A stretch of 25,932 nucleotides of DNA from an uncultured Lachnospiraceae bacterium (GTDB taxonomy: Bacteria; Bacillota; Clostridia; Lachnospirales; Lachnospiraceae): the NCBI GenBank assembly GCA_934338765.1, contig CAKRHL010000011.1, forward strand, positions 1 through 25,932, in the 5' to 3' direction. Below the pieces are notes generated by a model that was given only the letters and a program-made list of their open reading frames with translations, did no database searches and had not been told where the DNA came from. Made by a program: the position numbers and the translations under genes. Below, in pieces: positions 15,394 through 23,291 of this stretch (its first letter is position 1; the number at the start of each line of letters is the position of its first letter).

Positions 15394-16393
15394 ACGGGTA
15401 TTAAATGCAGAGGAGCTGTTGGAAAAGATATTCTATTTTATGAATGAGATGGTAGACACAAAGGATTTTGGTTCCACGATCCTGCTTTTGACAGAGCTGG
15501 GGCGGACACTGGCCAACTCTGAGAGAGCCTCCTTCTGGTATTGGGACAGAGCCAAGAAACAGTACTGGACTCTGGTGGCATTAGACAGTCCCCGGATCGT
15601 GGTGCCGGAGGGCAGCGGCATTGTGGGAGCTACGATAACCGGCAACAAGACGATCCTGATCAATGATCCTTATCAGGATGAGCGTTTCAACCAGGAGGTG
15701 GACAAGGAGACCGGTTATCAGACCAGATCGATTCTCTGTATTCCGGTGACCAATTCCAAGGGAGAGGTTATCGGGGCATACCAGGCGATCAATAAGATGG
15801 ACGATCAGGGTTATTGGTATTTTGATGACAGGGACGAAAAGCGTCTGGCGATGGCTGCGGTATTTTGCGGTAAGACACTGGAGTCCCAGATCTTGTACAG
15901 TGAATCACAGCTGGATCAGCTGACCGGCTTAAAGAACCGCCGGGGATATTATGAATATTATGAAAAGAATATTCATCCATATCTGTTGAAGCAGTCCTGC
16001 TCCATTGTGATGGCGGATATTGACTTTTTTAAGCGGGTCAATGATACATATGGACATAATGCAGGGGATGTTGTGCTGAAATGTATCGCGTCGATCCTCA
16101 GAAATGCGGCAGGAGCCTCCGGCGAGGTGATACGGTGGGGCGGCGAGGAGTTTGTGATCCTGTTAAAGGATTGCGCTGTATCACAGGCCGCTGCATTTGC
16201 GGAGAGCGTACGCAAAAAGGTGGAGTCATCGATCTGCTATTTTGAAGATGTACCGATCCGCGTGACCATGTCGTTTGGGGCAAAGGAGCTGGATTCCCAT
16301 TTGTCACCGGAGGAAAATGTAAAGGGCGTGGATGAAAAGCTTTATGAGGCAAAAACGGCAGGACGCAACCGGGTTGCGGTGGATGAAATCTGA
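15383..16393 (+). CDS. GAF-GGDEF diguanylate cyclase
   Basis: 336 aa, soluble. A GAF sensor domain covers residues 12-168. The GGDEF domain at 172-336 has LDQLTGLKNRRGYYE, metal-binding D212 in ADIDFFKRVND, and active-site GGEEF at 253-257, so it should make cyclic di-GMP from two GTP. The inhibitory I-site RxxD, expected just before GGEEF, is absent (GASG there), so product inhibition by this route is unlikely. ATG 15383 overlaps the stop of the preceding gene; the ATG at 15371 is 1 nt from GGAAAGG and probably part of the extended ribosome binding site. The next gene, a TIR protein, starts 21 nt downstream. Confidence 0.92.
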   Translation: MENRRVLNAEELLEKIFYFMNEMVDTKDFGSTILLLTELGRTLANSERASFWYWDRAKKQYWTLVALDSPRIVVPEGSGIVGATITGNKTILINDPYQDERFNQEVDKETGYQTRSILCIPVTNSKGEVIGAYQAINKMDDQGYWYFDDRDEKRLAMAAVFCGKTLESQILYSESQLDQLTGLKNRRGYYEYYEKNIHPYLLKQSCSIVMADIDFFKRVNDTYGHNAGDVVLKCIASILRNAAGASGEVIRWGGEEFVILLKDCAVSQAAAFAESVRKKVESSICYFEDVPIRVTMSFGAKELDSHLSPEENVKGVDEKLYEAKTAGRNRVAVDEI

Positions 16394-16414
16394 TGTAGGG
16401 GGATGATTTTTGAT

Positions 16415-17428
16415 ATGGGAAAATCCGTTTTTATCAGTTACAGCTCAAAGGATGAGCGTTACATAAAGAAAATGATACAGATGCTGGAGAAAATGGGGAT
16501 TTCATACTGGATCGCACCGGATATGATACCGGCAGGATCAAATTATGCGAGGGAGATACCCAAAGCGATCAGGGATTGCGAGATATTTTTACTAGTGCTT
16601 TCCCAGGCATCACAGCAGTCTATCTGGGTTGAGAAGGAGATCGACAGTGCGATCTATTATCGCAAAACCATCGTACCGTTCCAGATCGATGACAGTGCCA
16701 TGACGGATATGTTTCGTTTTTATCTGAACAATGTACAGACAATACGCTGTGCAAACCGGCCCAAGGAAGCCATTGAGGAGCTTAAACAGCGGTTAAGATC
16801 TCTTCTTATGGGGCCCAAGGAGGTTGCGGGGAGAGCTGCCGGTCTTAACAGAGCTGTCCCAGATCATGGACAGGGCAGTGGATCAAAGGATAAGGAACCG
16901 GTGGCACAGAAGACGTCTGTACCGGACAATAAAAAGGAACCGGAACAGATGGCAGAGAAAGCAGTACCAAAAACGGGACAGAAGAAAGAGGCAGATGACG
17001 AGGAAGAAAAAACACCTTCTCCGAACCGGAAAAAGAGATCATCCTTTCTTCGTTCCAATGGTATCCCTACGGAGTGCCGGTACTGTGGGGGCGATGTAGA
17101 GAAAATATCCCAGGGAGTGTACCGCTGTAAGAAATGCGGCAAAGAGAATTATGATTATTTCAGGACAGTGCGTAATTATCTTCAAAAACATGGTGCAAAG
17201 CCTGCGATCATTATTGAGAGAGAAACAGGAGTACCAAGGTATGTGATCGAGCAGCTGATCTCTCAGGAGTATCTGGAGATCCCGAAGATGGAAACTGCCA
17301 GACTTTCCTGCTCCCGGTGTGGAGCGTCGATCCGGACGGGAACTCTGTGTGACCGCTGCAAGGCAATCGGCATCCGTGTAGGCAATTCTTCGGAAACGGG
17401 AGGATGGCGTTCTTCCAGACGAAGATAA
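16415..17428 (+). CDS. TIR-domain protein with two zinc ribbons and a helical DNA-binding-like module
   Basis: 337 aa, soluble. Residues 1-130 form a TIR domain: KSVFISYSSKDERY box 1, then IFLLVLSQASQQS and WVEKEID. The Trp-x3-Glu pair W71/E75 matches the catalytic-glutamate region of TIR NADases, so NAD cleavage or cyclic ADP-ribose-type signalling is possible. A charged linker (135-210) leads to a zinc ribbon (C221, C224, C238, C241). A helical segment at 246-290 (YFRTVRNYLQKHG, then ETGVPRYVIEQLISQEYLEI) resembles the HTH of YvyF-type flagellar-operon proteins, and a second zinc ribbon follows (C299, C302, C312, C315). The start is ATG 16415, 12 nt after AGGGGG. It lies between a GGDEF and a class III cyclase gene, which argues for signalling rather than a lone effector. 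Confidence 0.85.
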   Translation: MGKSVFISYSSKDERYIKKMIQMLEKMGISYWIAPDMIPAGSNYAREIPKAIRDCEIFLLVLSQASQQSIWVEKEIDSAIYYRKTIVPFQIDDSAMTDMFRFYLNNVQTIRCANRPKEAIEELKQRLRSLLMGPKEVAGRAAGLNRAVPDHGQGSGSKDKEPVAQKTSVPDNKKEPEQMAEKAVPKTGQKKEADDEEEKTPSPNRKKRSSFLRSNGIPTECRYCGGDVEKISQGVYRCKKCGKENYDYFRTVRNYLQKHGAKPAIIIERETGVPRYVIEQLISQEYLEIPKMETARLSCSRCGASIRTGTLCDRCKAIGIRVGNSSETGGWRSSRRR

Positions 17429-17502
17429 CAATGTATTTCAAAACGTTCTCTGCCGGGAAAGCCCGGGGCATGCAGCGGCAGGACGTTGGAATGGAGAAGA
17501 TC

Positions 17503-19023
17503 ATGGGGAGAAATATTTGGGTGATCGGCAATGATCGTCAGGAAATGATAGATGCACAGCGTAGGATCAATTCCACCGGAGGTATGCGGGCTGTCTGCAA
17601 GCTGTCTCTGGAGTCTGTGCGCAGAGCGATCGGGGAACGTGTCCTGGCGGAAGCGGCGGGGCAGGAGTGGCGTGAGATGCCTTCTCTGATCATTGTGGAT
17701 TACAATATGTCCCAAAAAGAGGACTTTGAAACGGTATCCTTTATAAAAAAACAAAAGGATCTTGCCGGAGTCCCTCTCTTTTTTATGACGGAAACAAGGA
17801 CAAAGGAGCTCGACAGGGAGTGTTACTCCTGGGGAGCTACCGTGGTTTTACATAAGCCCTTGTCCAGAGAGGGGATCATGCGTATTGAGCAGACTGCGTG
17901 GCAGCATGATGTCACCAAAAACTACGAAAAGCTTCTGGTACAGCAGGCAAATCATCTGCGGGAACAGGAAGAGATCGTGAAATTGAACCGGCAGCTGGAA
18001 GCGAGAAACAGCCTGCTGCGACAGGTGTTCGGACAGTATTTTTCTGATGATATATTCAATGAGATCCTGAAAAATCCCGAGGGAGCTGCGATTGGCGGAA
18101 AGAAGCGGGAGCTGACGGTTATGATGGCAGATCTCAGAGGCTTCACCTCGATCTCGGAGGGACTTTCTCCGGAAAAGGTTACAGATGTGCTGAATTATTT
18201 CTTTCAGAGTATGCTTCCTCCGTTGACGGAGCACAAGGGTACCGTGATCGAGTATCTGGGAGATTCGATTCTGGCTGTTTTTGGGGCGCCGATCGCTTCA
18301 GAGCACCAGACGGAAAATGCCATTGCGGCAGCGATCAAAATGCAGAATAATATGGAGCAGGTCAACGAATACTGCGTCCACAACGGATATCCGTTAATGG
18401 AAATAGGCATTGCGATCCATCGGGGAGAGGCATTTATCGGCAATGTGGGTTCGGAACAGCTGATGCGTTATAATGTGATCGGCAGTGTGGTCAATGAGTG
18501 TTCGCGGATTGAGAGCTTCAGTGTGGGAGGTCAGGTGCTGGCTTCCAAGGAGTGTCTGAGTCACATCAATGCTCCCGTGGAGATCTCAGACCGGCAGGAG
18601 ATTCAGGCGAAGGGACTGCAGTATCCTATTACCGTATGCGAGATAAGATCCATCCGGGGAGATTATGATTGCCACATCCGGGAGCAGAAAAATGACGTAT
18701 TATATCCGGTGGATCGGTGGGTGTTGTTTAATATGTATCCCATCGAGGAAAAGCTCATCCAGGATGTGTGTGTCACGGGGAGACTGTGCCGGTTCTCGTA
18801 CAAGAGAGCTCTGGTGCAGCTGGATGAAAAGGAGGAATATGATCTTCGTGTGGGGATGGATGTGGAGATATTTGCGGCAGGAGAGGACGGCAGGGCATTA
18901 TTCACAGAGATCTATGCCAAGATCATCGAGATCAGGGAGGGATTTTTAACCCTGCGCTTTACCCATGTAAATCGAAGCTTTCGCAGCTTTGCAAATCAGA
19001 TATGGGAGAAACAGGAGGAGTAA
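17503..19023 (+). CDS. Receiver-domain class III adenylate/guanylate cyclase
   Basis: 507 aa, soluble. The N-terminal CheY-like receiver (1-130) has phospho-acceptor D66 (LIIVDYNM) and K118 (HKP), but its first acidic pocket is weak (IGNDRQEM). A coiled coil (138-175) joins it to the cyclase homology domain (200-385): metal-binding D210 (MMADLRGFTS) and D254 (YLGDSILAVFGAP), and N331/R335 (VVNECSR) for the transition state. The purine-selecting positions are E250 and N324; Glu at the first is typical of guanylate cyclases, Lys of adenylate cyclases. A C-terminal beta-rich domain (about 410-505) is not recognised, though PilZ-like is conceivable. Start ATG 17503 follows GGAG with 6-nt spacing. 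It ends TAATG with the next gene's start. Confidence 0.88.
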   Translation: MGRNIWVIGNDRQEMIDAQRRINSTGGMRAVCKLSLESVRRAIGERVLAEAAGQEWREMPSLIIVDYNMSQKEDFETVSFIKKQKDLAGVPLFFMTETRTKELDRECYSWGATVVLHKPLSREGIMRIEQTAWQHDVTKNYEKLLVQQANHLREQEEIVKLNRQLEARNSLLRQVFGQYFSDDIFNEILKNPEGAAIGGKKRELTVMMADLRGFTSISEGLSPEKVTDVLNYFFQSMLPPLTEHKGTVIEYLGDSILAVFGAPIASEHQTENAIAAAIKMQNNMEQVNEYCVHNGYPLMEIGIAIHRGEAFIGNVGSEQLMRYNVIGSVVNECSRIESFSVGGQVLASKECLSHINAPVEISDRQEIQAKGLQYPITVCEIRSIRGDYDCHIREQKNDVLYPVDRWVLFNMYPIEEKLIQDVCVTGRLCRFSYKRALVQLDEKEEYDLRVGMDVEIFAAGEDGRALFTEIYAKIIEIREGFLTLRFTHVNRSFRSFANQIWEKQEE

Positions 19024-20072
19024 TGGGAGAAGAGAAAAAAACAAAATGGGAATATATACAGGATATGGGACATGATATGCTTCCCCGGGCAGAAATCTGC
19101 TGCAGAGACCGGGAAGAACAGCTGGTGGCGGCACAGATATCGGAGGAGCAGGCGGCGGACTTTCTGAAAAATTCAGAGACAGAGCAGGACAATGAAGTCT
19201 GGAATCCGGTCTGGCTGAGGAAAAAGCTCGATATACTCCGGGCAACCGGCAACCACTTTCTGCTGCTTTTATGGGGAGAGCATGAGGAAAAATGTCTTTT
19301 ATTTCTGAGTGATACAAAGCGGGTGCGTCCGTTAGAATTTCTGGATTATCTCATGCCGGAGTTTGGACTGATCCGGGGAGACGTGTCCTGTGCCAGCGTG
19401 CGGGTATCGTCAGTTATATTGAAGCTGCAGATGGAGGCACAGGGAACAGAGAAGACTATAGAATATCTGATGGATCAGGCAGAGTCCTATTTTCGGGACT
19501 GTGATTGGATCGATGCAAAGGAGTACGGAACATCTCACAGAGAAGAGATCAAAGAATTTGATTATTATCAGAAAAAAAGAGTGGCATGGGCCTATGTTAA
19601 GACAACAGATGTTGTGCCTGCCGGAAAGACCCTGTGGATACGGTCGCTGGAAAATGAGTCCGGTCTGGAGATCACAGCGGCGGAGGATACTTATATCATG
19701 ATCGGCTGCAAGGGCGAGATCTATGATATTGAGCGTCAGAAGTTTGAGAACAGCTATGAGATTACAAAAGAGCCATTGGATGTATTTGCGCAGATGATGG
19801 ATTTCTGGCCGGAGATTCAGAAGCTGCCGGAGCAGGAGTTTATCAGTATTGATGAATATGCCCATTTATGTTATCCGAAACAGGAGGCAGGGATTTTTGC
19901 CCGCCGTCTGGAAAAGAGGACCAAGATATTTCCGGTGGGCAAAAGCCACGAGTATTTCCTTGGCAGAAGGGGAGATTATATGGCGGTGCGGCCCGATGAT
20001 CTGACAGATATCTATGTGATCCGGGGCGATATTTTTGAGCAGACCTATCTATCCCAAAAATCGGACAGATAA
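19023..20072 (+). CDS. Unknown protein with two copies of a beta-rich module (PGDYG-like)
   Basis: 349 aa, soluble, no signal peptide. The first 170 residues are helical/mixed and unrecognised (GNHFLLLLWGEHEEKCLLFL is a buried strand pair). The rest holds two similar modules. The first, at about 190-260, ends in EDTYIMIGCKGEIYDIERQKF and ENSYEI; the second, at about 290-345, ends in GDYMAVRPDDLTDIYVIRGD and IFEQTY. The shared pattern D-Y-x-[MA]-x...[ID]-Y-x-I-x-x-x-x-F-E-x-[ST]-Y resembles the PGDYG domain, recalled rather than tested. Start ATG 19023 shares one base with the cyclase stop codon (TAATG) behind AGGAGG, so the two proteins are made together. It is probably a partner or effector of the cyclase. 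Its last 28 bp overlap the convergent helicase gene. Confidence 0.75.
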   Translation: MGEEKKTKWEYIQDMGHDMLPRAEICCRDREEQLVAAQISEEQAADFLKNSETEQDNEVWNPVWLRKKLDILRATGNHFLLLLWGEHEEKCLLFLSDTKRVRPLEFLDYLMPEFGLIRGDVSCASVRVSSVILKLQMEAQGTEKTIEYLMDQAESYFRDCDWIDAKEYGTSHREEIKEFDYYQKKRVAWAYVKTTDVVPAGKTLWIRSLENESGLEITAAEDTYIMIGCKGEIYDIERQKFENSYEITKEPLDVFAQMMDFWPEIQKLPEQEFISIDEYAHLCYPKQEAGIFARRLEKRTKIFPVGKSHEYFLGRRGDYMAVRPDDLTDIYVIRGDIFEQTYLSQKSDR

Positions 20073-22477
20073 TTGCCTATGGAGTCCGGGTTGACGACTT
20101 CATAAGGAAACCACTCCCTTGGAAATAATGATTGATAGCTGTTTTGCAGGAAACGTTCATCCAGCAGCAGGATGGCGCCCCGGTCGGAATCTGTGCGGAT
20201 CACACGGCCGGCAGCCTGCAGGACTTTATTCATGCCCGGGTACTGGTACGCGTAGTTGAAACCGGTACCCTTTTTTTCGTCAAAATAATTCCGAAAAAGC
20301 TCATTCCGGGTACAGACCATAGGGAGCCCTGTGCCAACGATCACGGCGCCGATCAGGCGGCTGTCCTTCAGATCGATTCCCTCGCCAAAGATACCTCCCA
20401 TCACACAAAGTCCCAGAGTGGTTTTGGAAGGTGTGTCCTTAAAATGGGACAGGAAGTCTTCGCGTTCCTTCTCAGTCATGGAGGTTTCCTGGATATAGAT
20501 ATCTGCGCATTCCCGGCAGTATGGAGCGTTTTCGATATATCCACGGACATCCTCCAGCATACGGTAGGATGGGAAAAAGATCAGGTAATTTCCCGTTTTT
20601 GACTGAATAAAACGGACAATGTAATCACTGATGCGCTGATATTCCGCCGGGGTACGTCTGGTATATTTGGTGCTTACATCCCTTGCGATCATCAGAAGCC
20701 GGTTGGAGGAGGAAAACGGCGACGGAGCATAAATGGCATAGTCATCCTCTCGGCCTGCCAGCTGGTCGCGGTAATATTGTACCGGAAGCAGTGTTGCGGA
20801 AAAGAAGACGGCGCAGCGTCCCCGTTTCAGGTAGCTGTCCAGATTGCCGGAAGGATCCATGCACTGGAGATGAAGATAAAAGGCTCCGGCCGGATCATAA
20901 TCTCCGTAAATAATATATTTTTCATCAATTGTTTCGTAAATCGTCAGAAAATACCGAAGTTCAAAATAAAATGCCAGTACCTCTTCTCTCGCCTCGCTGT
21001 CCAGAGGAAGCGCTGCGGGATCCCCCGGCGTAATGTCAGGAAGTGCAGTGTAATCTCCGGAGTCCGTCCGGCTGTGGAGATATTCTTCCAGCAGCGAAGA
21101 GAGACGCAGTGCCTTCATGACAAAGGGCTCAATCTCAATGGAATCGTAGATCTTTTGCTCCTCACATTCCCGTTTTAATTCCAGAAGCTCTTTATTGCAG
21201 CGTTCCAGACTGCGGGCGATTTTGCGGGAGTGGGTTGTCATGATCTTTTTGATCTTGAGAAAATCCTCCTTGACCAGTGTGGAAGAGTACATTTCCCGGG
21301 CGCGGTCCACCAGATTGTGTGCCTCGTCGATCAGGAATACGTAAGGATTCTCTGTCTCCTGGGCAAAGAAGCGTTTCAGGCATGCGGTGGGATCAAAGGC
21401 GTAGTTGTAGTCACCGATGATGGCGTCGCACCAGAGGCTGACATCCAGTCCCATCTCAAAGGGACATACATTGTGCTTTTCTGCATAGGTCAGGATGTGC
21501 TCTCTGGAAATGAAATCCTCATGGGTGAGTACGTCATATACGGCGTTGTTGATCCGGTCAAAATGCCCCAATGCTCGGGGACATGCCTGAGGGTTGCACT
21601 GTGGTTTGTCTAAGATGCAGATTTTTTCCTTGGCGGTCAGTGTAATATATTTTAAGCGCATCCCCTGATCTGCAAGGATGGAGAAGGTTTCCTCTGCGAC
21701 GGTTCTCGTAATGGTTTTGGCCGTGAGATAGAAAATCTTCTCGGTGATGCCCTCTCCGATGGATTTGACCGTGGGAAAGATGGTGGAGATTGTCTTTCCT
21801 ACGCCGGTAGGTGCTTCGATGTAGAGGCGTTTTCTGCGCAGTATGCTCTGGTAGACACCCTTCACCAGATTTTTCTGACCTTCCCGGTACTCAAAAGGGA
21901 AGGTTATCTCACGGATGGTGGCATTGCGCTTTTCCTGCCATCGGATCTCCCAGGCGGCCCATTTGGCATACTCCTGCACCAGATCCAGAAACCAGTTTTC
22001 TATCTGGCGGAAAGGAATACGTTCTTCAAAGAGACGGACCTCCTCTGTGGGGATATGACAGTAGGTCATCCGGATACCGATATCCTTAAGCTTATTCTCC
22101 TTTGCATAGATGTAGCCGTAGCACATCGCCTGTGCTTTGTGTACGAGGACCGGCTCCTTCAGACGGGAGACATGGCGGTAGATCCCCTTGATCTCATCGA
22201 TGGTCATGCCGCTGCCGTCCTTTTCCGGGAAAATGCCGTCGGCACGCCCCTCCACCATAATCTCCAGTGACACCTCATCGTAGGTGACGGGAACAGTGAT
22301 GGACAGAGGAACCTCTGCCTGGTAGGTAGAACCCATGCGCTTTTGGAGCTTTTTGTGGATCCTTGTGCCCTCCTGCATGGCATCAGGGTCGGCAAGTCCG
22401 CTTTCGGAGGCGACAATATCGCCACTTCGCAGAATAAACTCTACGAGGTTACGTACGGAAATTTTGACGCAGTGCAC
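20045..22477 (-). CDS. XPD/DinG-like iron-sulfur DNA helicase with N-terminal Cas4/RecB-like nuclease
   Basis: 810 aa. Residues 1-190 carry a PD-(D/E)XK nuclease core: H41 (GTRIHKKLQ), D80 (GRADGIF), E95-x-K97 (IDEIKG) and HKAQAMCYGYIYA at 113-125. The helicase follows: Walker A APTGVGKT at 222-229, iron-sulfur cysteines C287, C294, C299 and C338, DEAH at 384-387, and motif VI QAAGRVIRTDSDRG near the end. It should unwind DNA with 5'-3' polarity like XPD/DinG and may also cut it, acting in repair or on branched or RNA-containing substrates. The start is GTG 22477, fixed by the excellent site AGAAAGGAGG 8 nt upstream. It converges on and overlaps the signalling cluster, with no terminator between. 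An Mrr-type nuclease gene lies upstream on the same strand. Confidence 0.9.
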   Translation of the reverse strand: MHCVKISVRNLVEFILRSGDIVASESGLADPDAMQEGTRIHKKLQKRMGSTYQAEVPLSITVPVTYDEVSLEIMVEGRADGIFPEKDGSGMTIDEIKGIYRHVSRLKEPVLVHKAQAMCYGYIYAKENKLKDIGIRMTYCHIPTEEVRLFEERIPFRQIENWFLDLVQEYAKWAAWEIRWQEKRNATIREITFPFEYREGQKNLVKGVYQSILRRKRLYIEAPTGVGKTISTIFPTVKSIGEGITEKIFYLTAKTITRTVAEETFSILADQGMRLKYITLTAKEKICILDKPQCNPQACPRALGHFDRINNAVYDVLTHEDFISREHILTYAEKHNVCPFEMGLDVSLWCDAIIGDYNYAFDPTACLKRFFAQETENPYVFLIDEAHNLVDRAREMYSSTLVKEDFLKIKKIMTTHSRKIARSLERCNKELLELKRECEEQKIYDSIEIEPFVMKALRLSSLLEEYLHSRTDSGDYTALPDITPGDPAALPLDSEAREEVLAFYFELRYFLTIYETIDEKYIIYGDYDPAGAFYLHLQCMDPSGNLDSYLKRGRCAVFFSATLLPVQYYRDQLAGREDDYAIYAPSPFSSSNRLLMIARDVSTKYTRRTPAEYQRISDYIVRFIQSKTGNYLIFFPSYRMLEDVRGYIENAPYCRECADIYIQETSMTEKEREDFLSHFKDTPSKTTLGLCVMGGIFGEGIDLKDSRLIGAVIVGTGLPMVCTRNELFRNYFDEKKGTGFNYAYQYPGMNKVLQAAGRVIRTDSDRGAILLLDERFLQNSYQSLFPREWFPYEVVNPDSIGNYLSDFWDR

Positions 22478-22510
22478 AGGGATCCCTCCTTTCTTAATGT
22501 ATAGGAAAAT

Positions 22511-22559
22511 GCTGGTAACGTAGTGTGAATCAAGGGCAAAACGCTGGTTTTGCCCTTTT
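22511..22559 (+). repeat. 49-bp repeat, copy B, with terminator-like hairpin
   Basis: Same 49-bp segment as 12983-13031 (43 of 49 identical, same orientation). The 11-bp stem AAGGGCAAAAC/GTTTTGCCCTT lies at 22532-22557 with a T-run on the plus strand. Both flanking genes are on the minus strand, so the T-run faces the wrong way to terminate them. The stop codon of the Mrr-type gene lies in the T-run. Confidence 0.75.
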
Positions 22560-23113
22560 TACAGCATCTTCTCCAGCATATCACGGTCCCAGAGGACGAC
22601 TCCGATCTTGTCTGCCAGCTTCCTTGCGGCAGGGGTAAAATATTGGTTCGTCAGAACCATGGCAACGTGACATTCATAAAATGCGCGGCCGGCATACACC
22701 TGCTGGACCGCTTCAATGCCCACATCATAATTGTACCGCTTGCACTGGATCGCAAAAGAGATGCCGTCCCGGTAAGCAAGCACATCTACACCAAAATCGC
22801 CGCTTGCCTTGGTGCTCTCTGCCAGTTCAAAGCCGTTGGAGGCGAGAATGTCACAGGTCAGAGCCTCAAAATCCACGCCGGAGATATCATCCAGGTCCGT
22901 CAAAGACCAGTCTCCGCGAATGTAACGGCTGCGGGAACGAAACAGAGAATGGATCTTGCATAAGCAAAAGATCATAAAAAGAAGTCCTGCGCAGACTGCC
23001 GGGGCGAAAAAATCCCGCGGTGCCCCCAGAAACAGAAATACCAGTCCCACGGGAACCAGCGCGGCCAGCATACCCCACAAAAATATATATAAAGTCAGTC
23101 GTTTGTGTCTCAT
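22559..23113 (-). CDS. Membrane-anchored Mrr-type nuclease
   Basis: 184 aa. Two hydrophobic segments at about 8-30 and 36-55 anchor the protein. A cytoplasmic restriction-endonuclease-like domain follows at 70-184, with E83 (DFEALTCDIL), D110 (GDFGVDVLAY), Q123-x-K125 (FAIQCKRY) and the usual tail AMVLTNQYFTPAARKLA. This is the complete PD-(D/E)XK site of the Mrr_cat family, so DNA cleavage is expected; the target is unknown. ATG 23113 is preferred to ATG 23119 because it is 7-8 nt from GAGGA. Two-helix anchored Mrr proteins are common in Firmicutes and are not linked to a known methylase; none is seen here. It lies upstream of the nuclease-helicase, separated by the 49-bp repeat. Confidence 0.88.
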   Translation of the reverse strand: MRHKRLTLYIFLWGMLAALVPVGLVFLFLGAPRDFFAPAVCAGLLFMIFCLCKIHSLFRSRSRYIRGDWSLTDLDDISGVDFEALTCDILASNGFELAESTKASGDFGVDVLAYRDGISFAIQCKRYNYDVGIEAVQQVYAGRAFYECHVAMVLTNQYFTPAARKLADKIGVVLWDRDMLEKML

Positions 23114-23291
23114 AATCATGTCCTCGGTGTATTTACAGAATGTTTGTTCGGTAAAGAATATATTACAGGATGAATGGGGAAAATGCAAGGCGAGGAAGGT
23201 GAAAAAAACGGAAAGAAAATGAAACCATGTGTATGGTACACTAGTTTTGTTACGTATTGTTATGATATGAAAACATAAGGAGGAATTTTTT

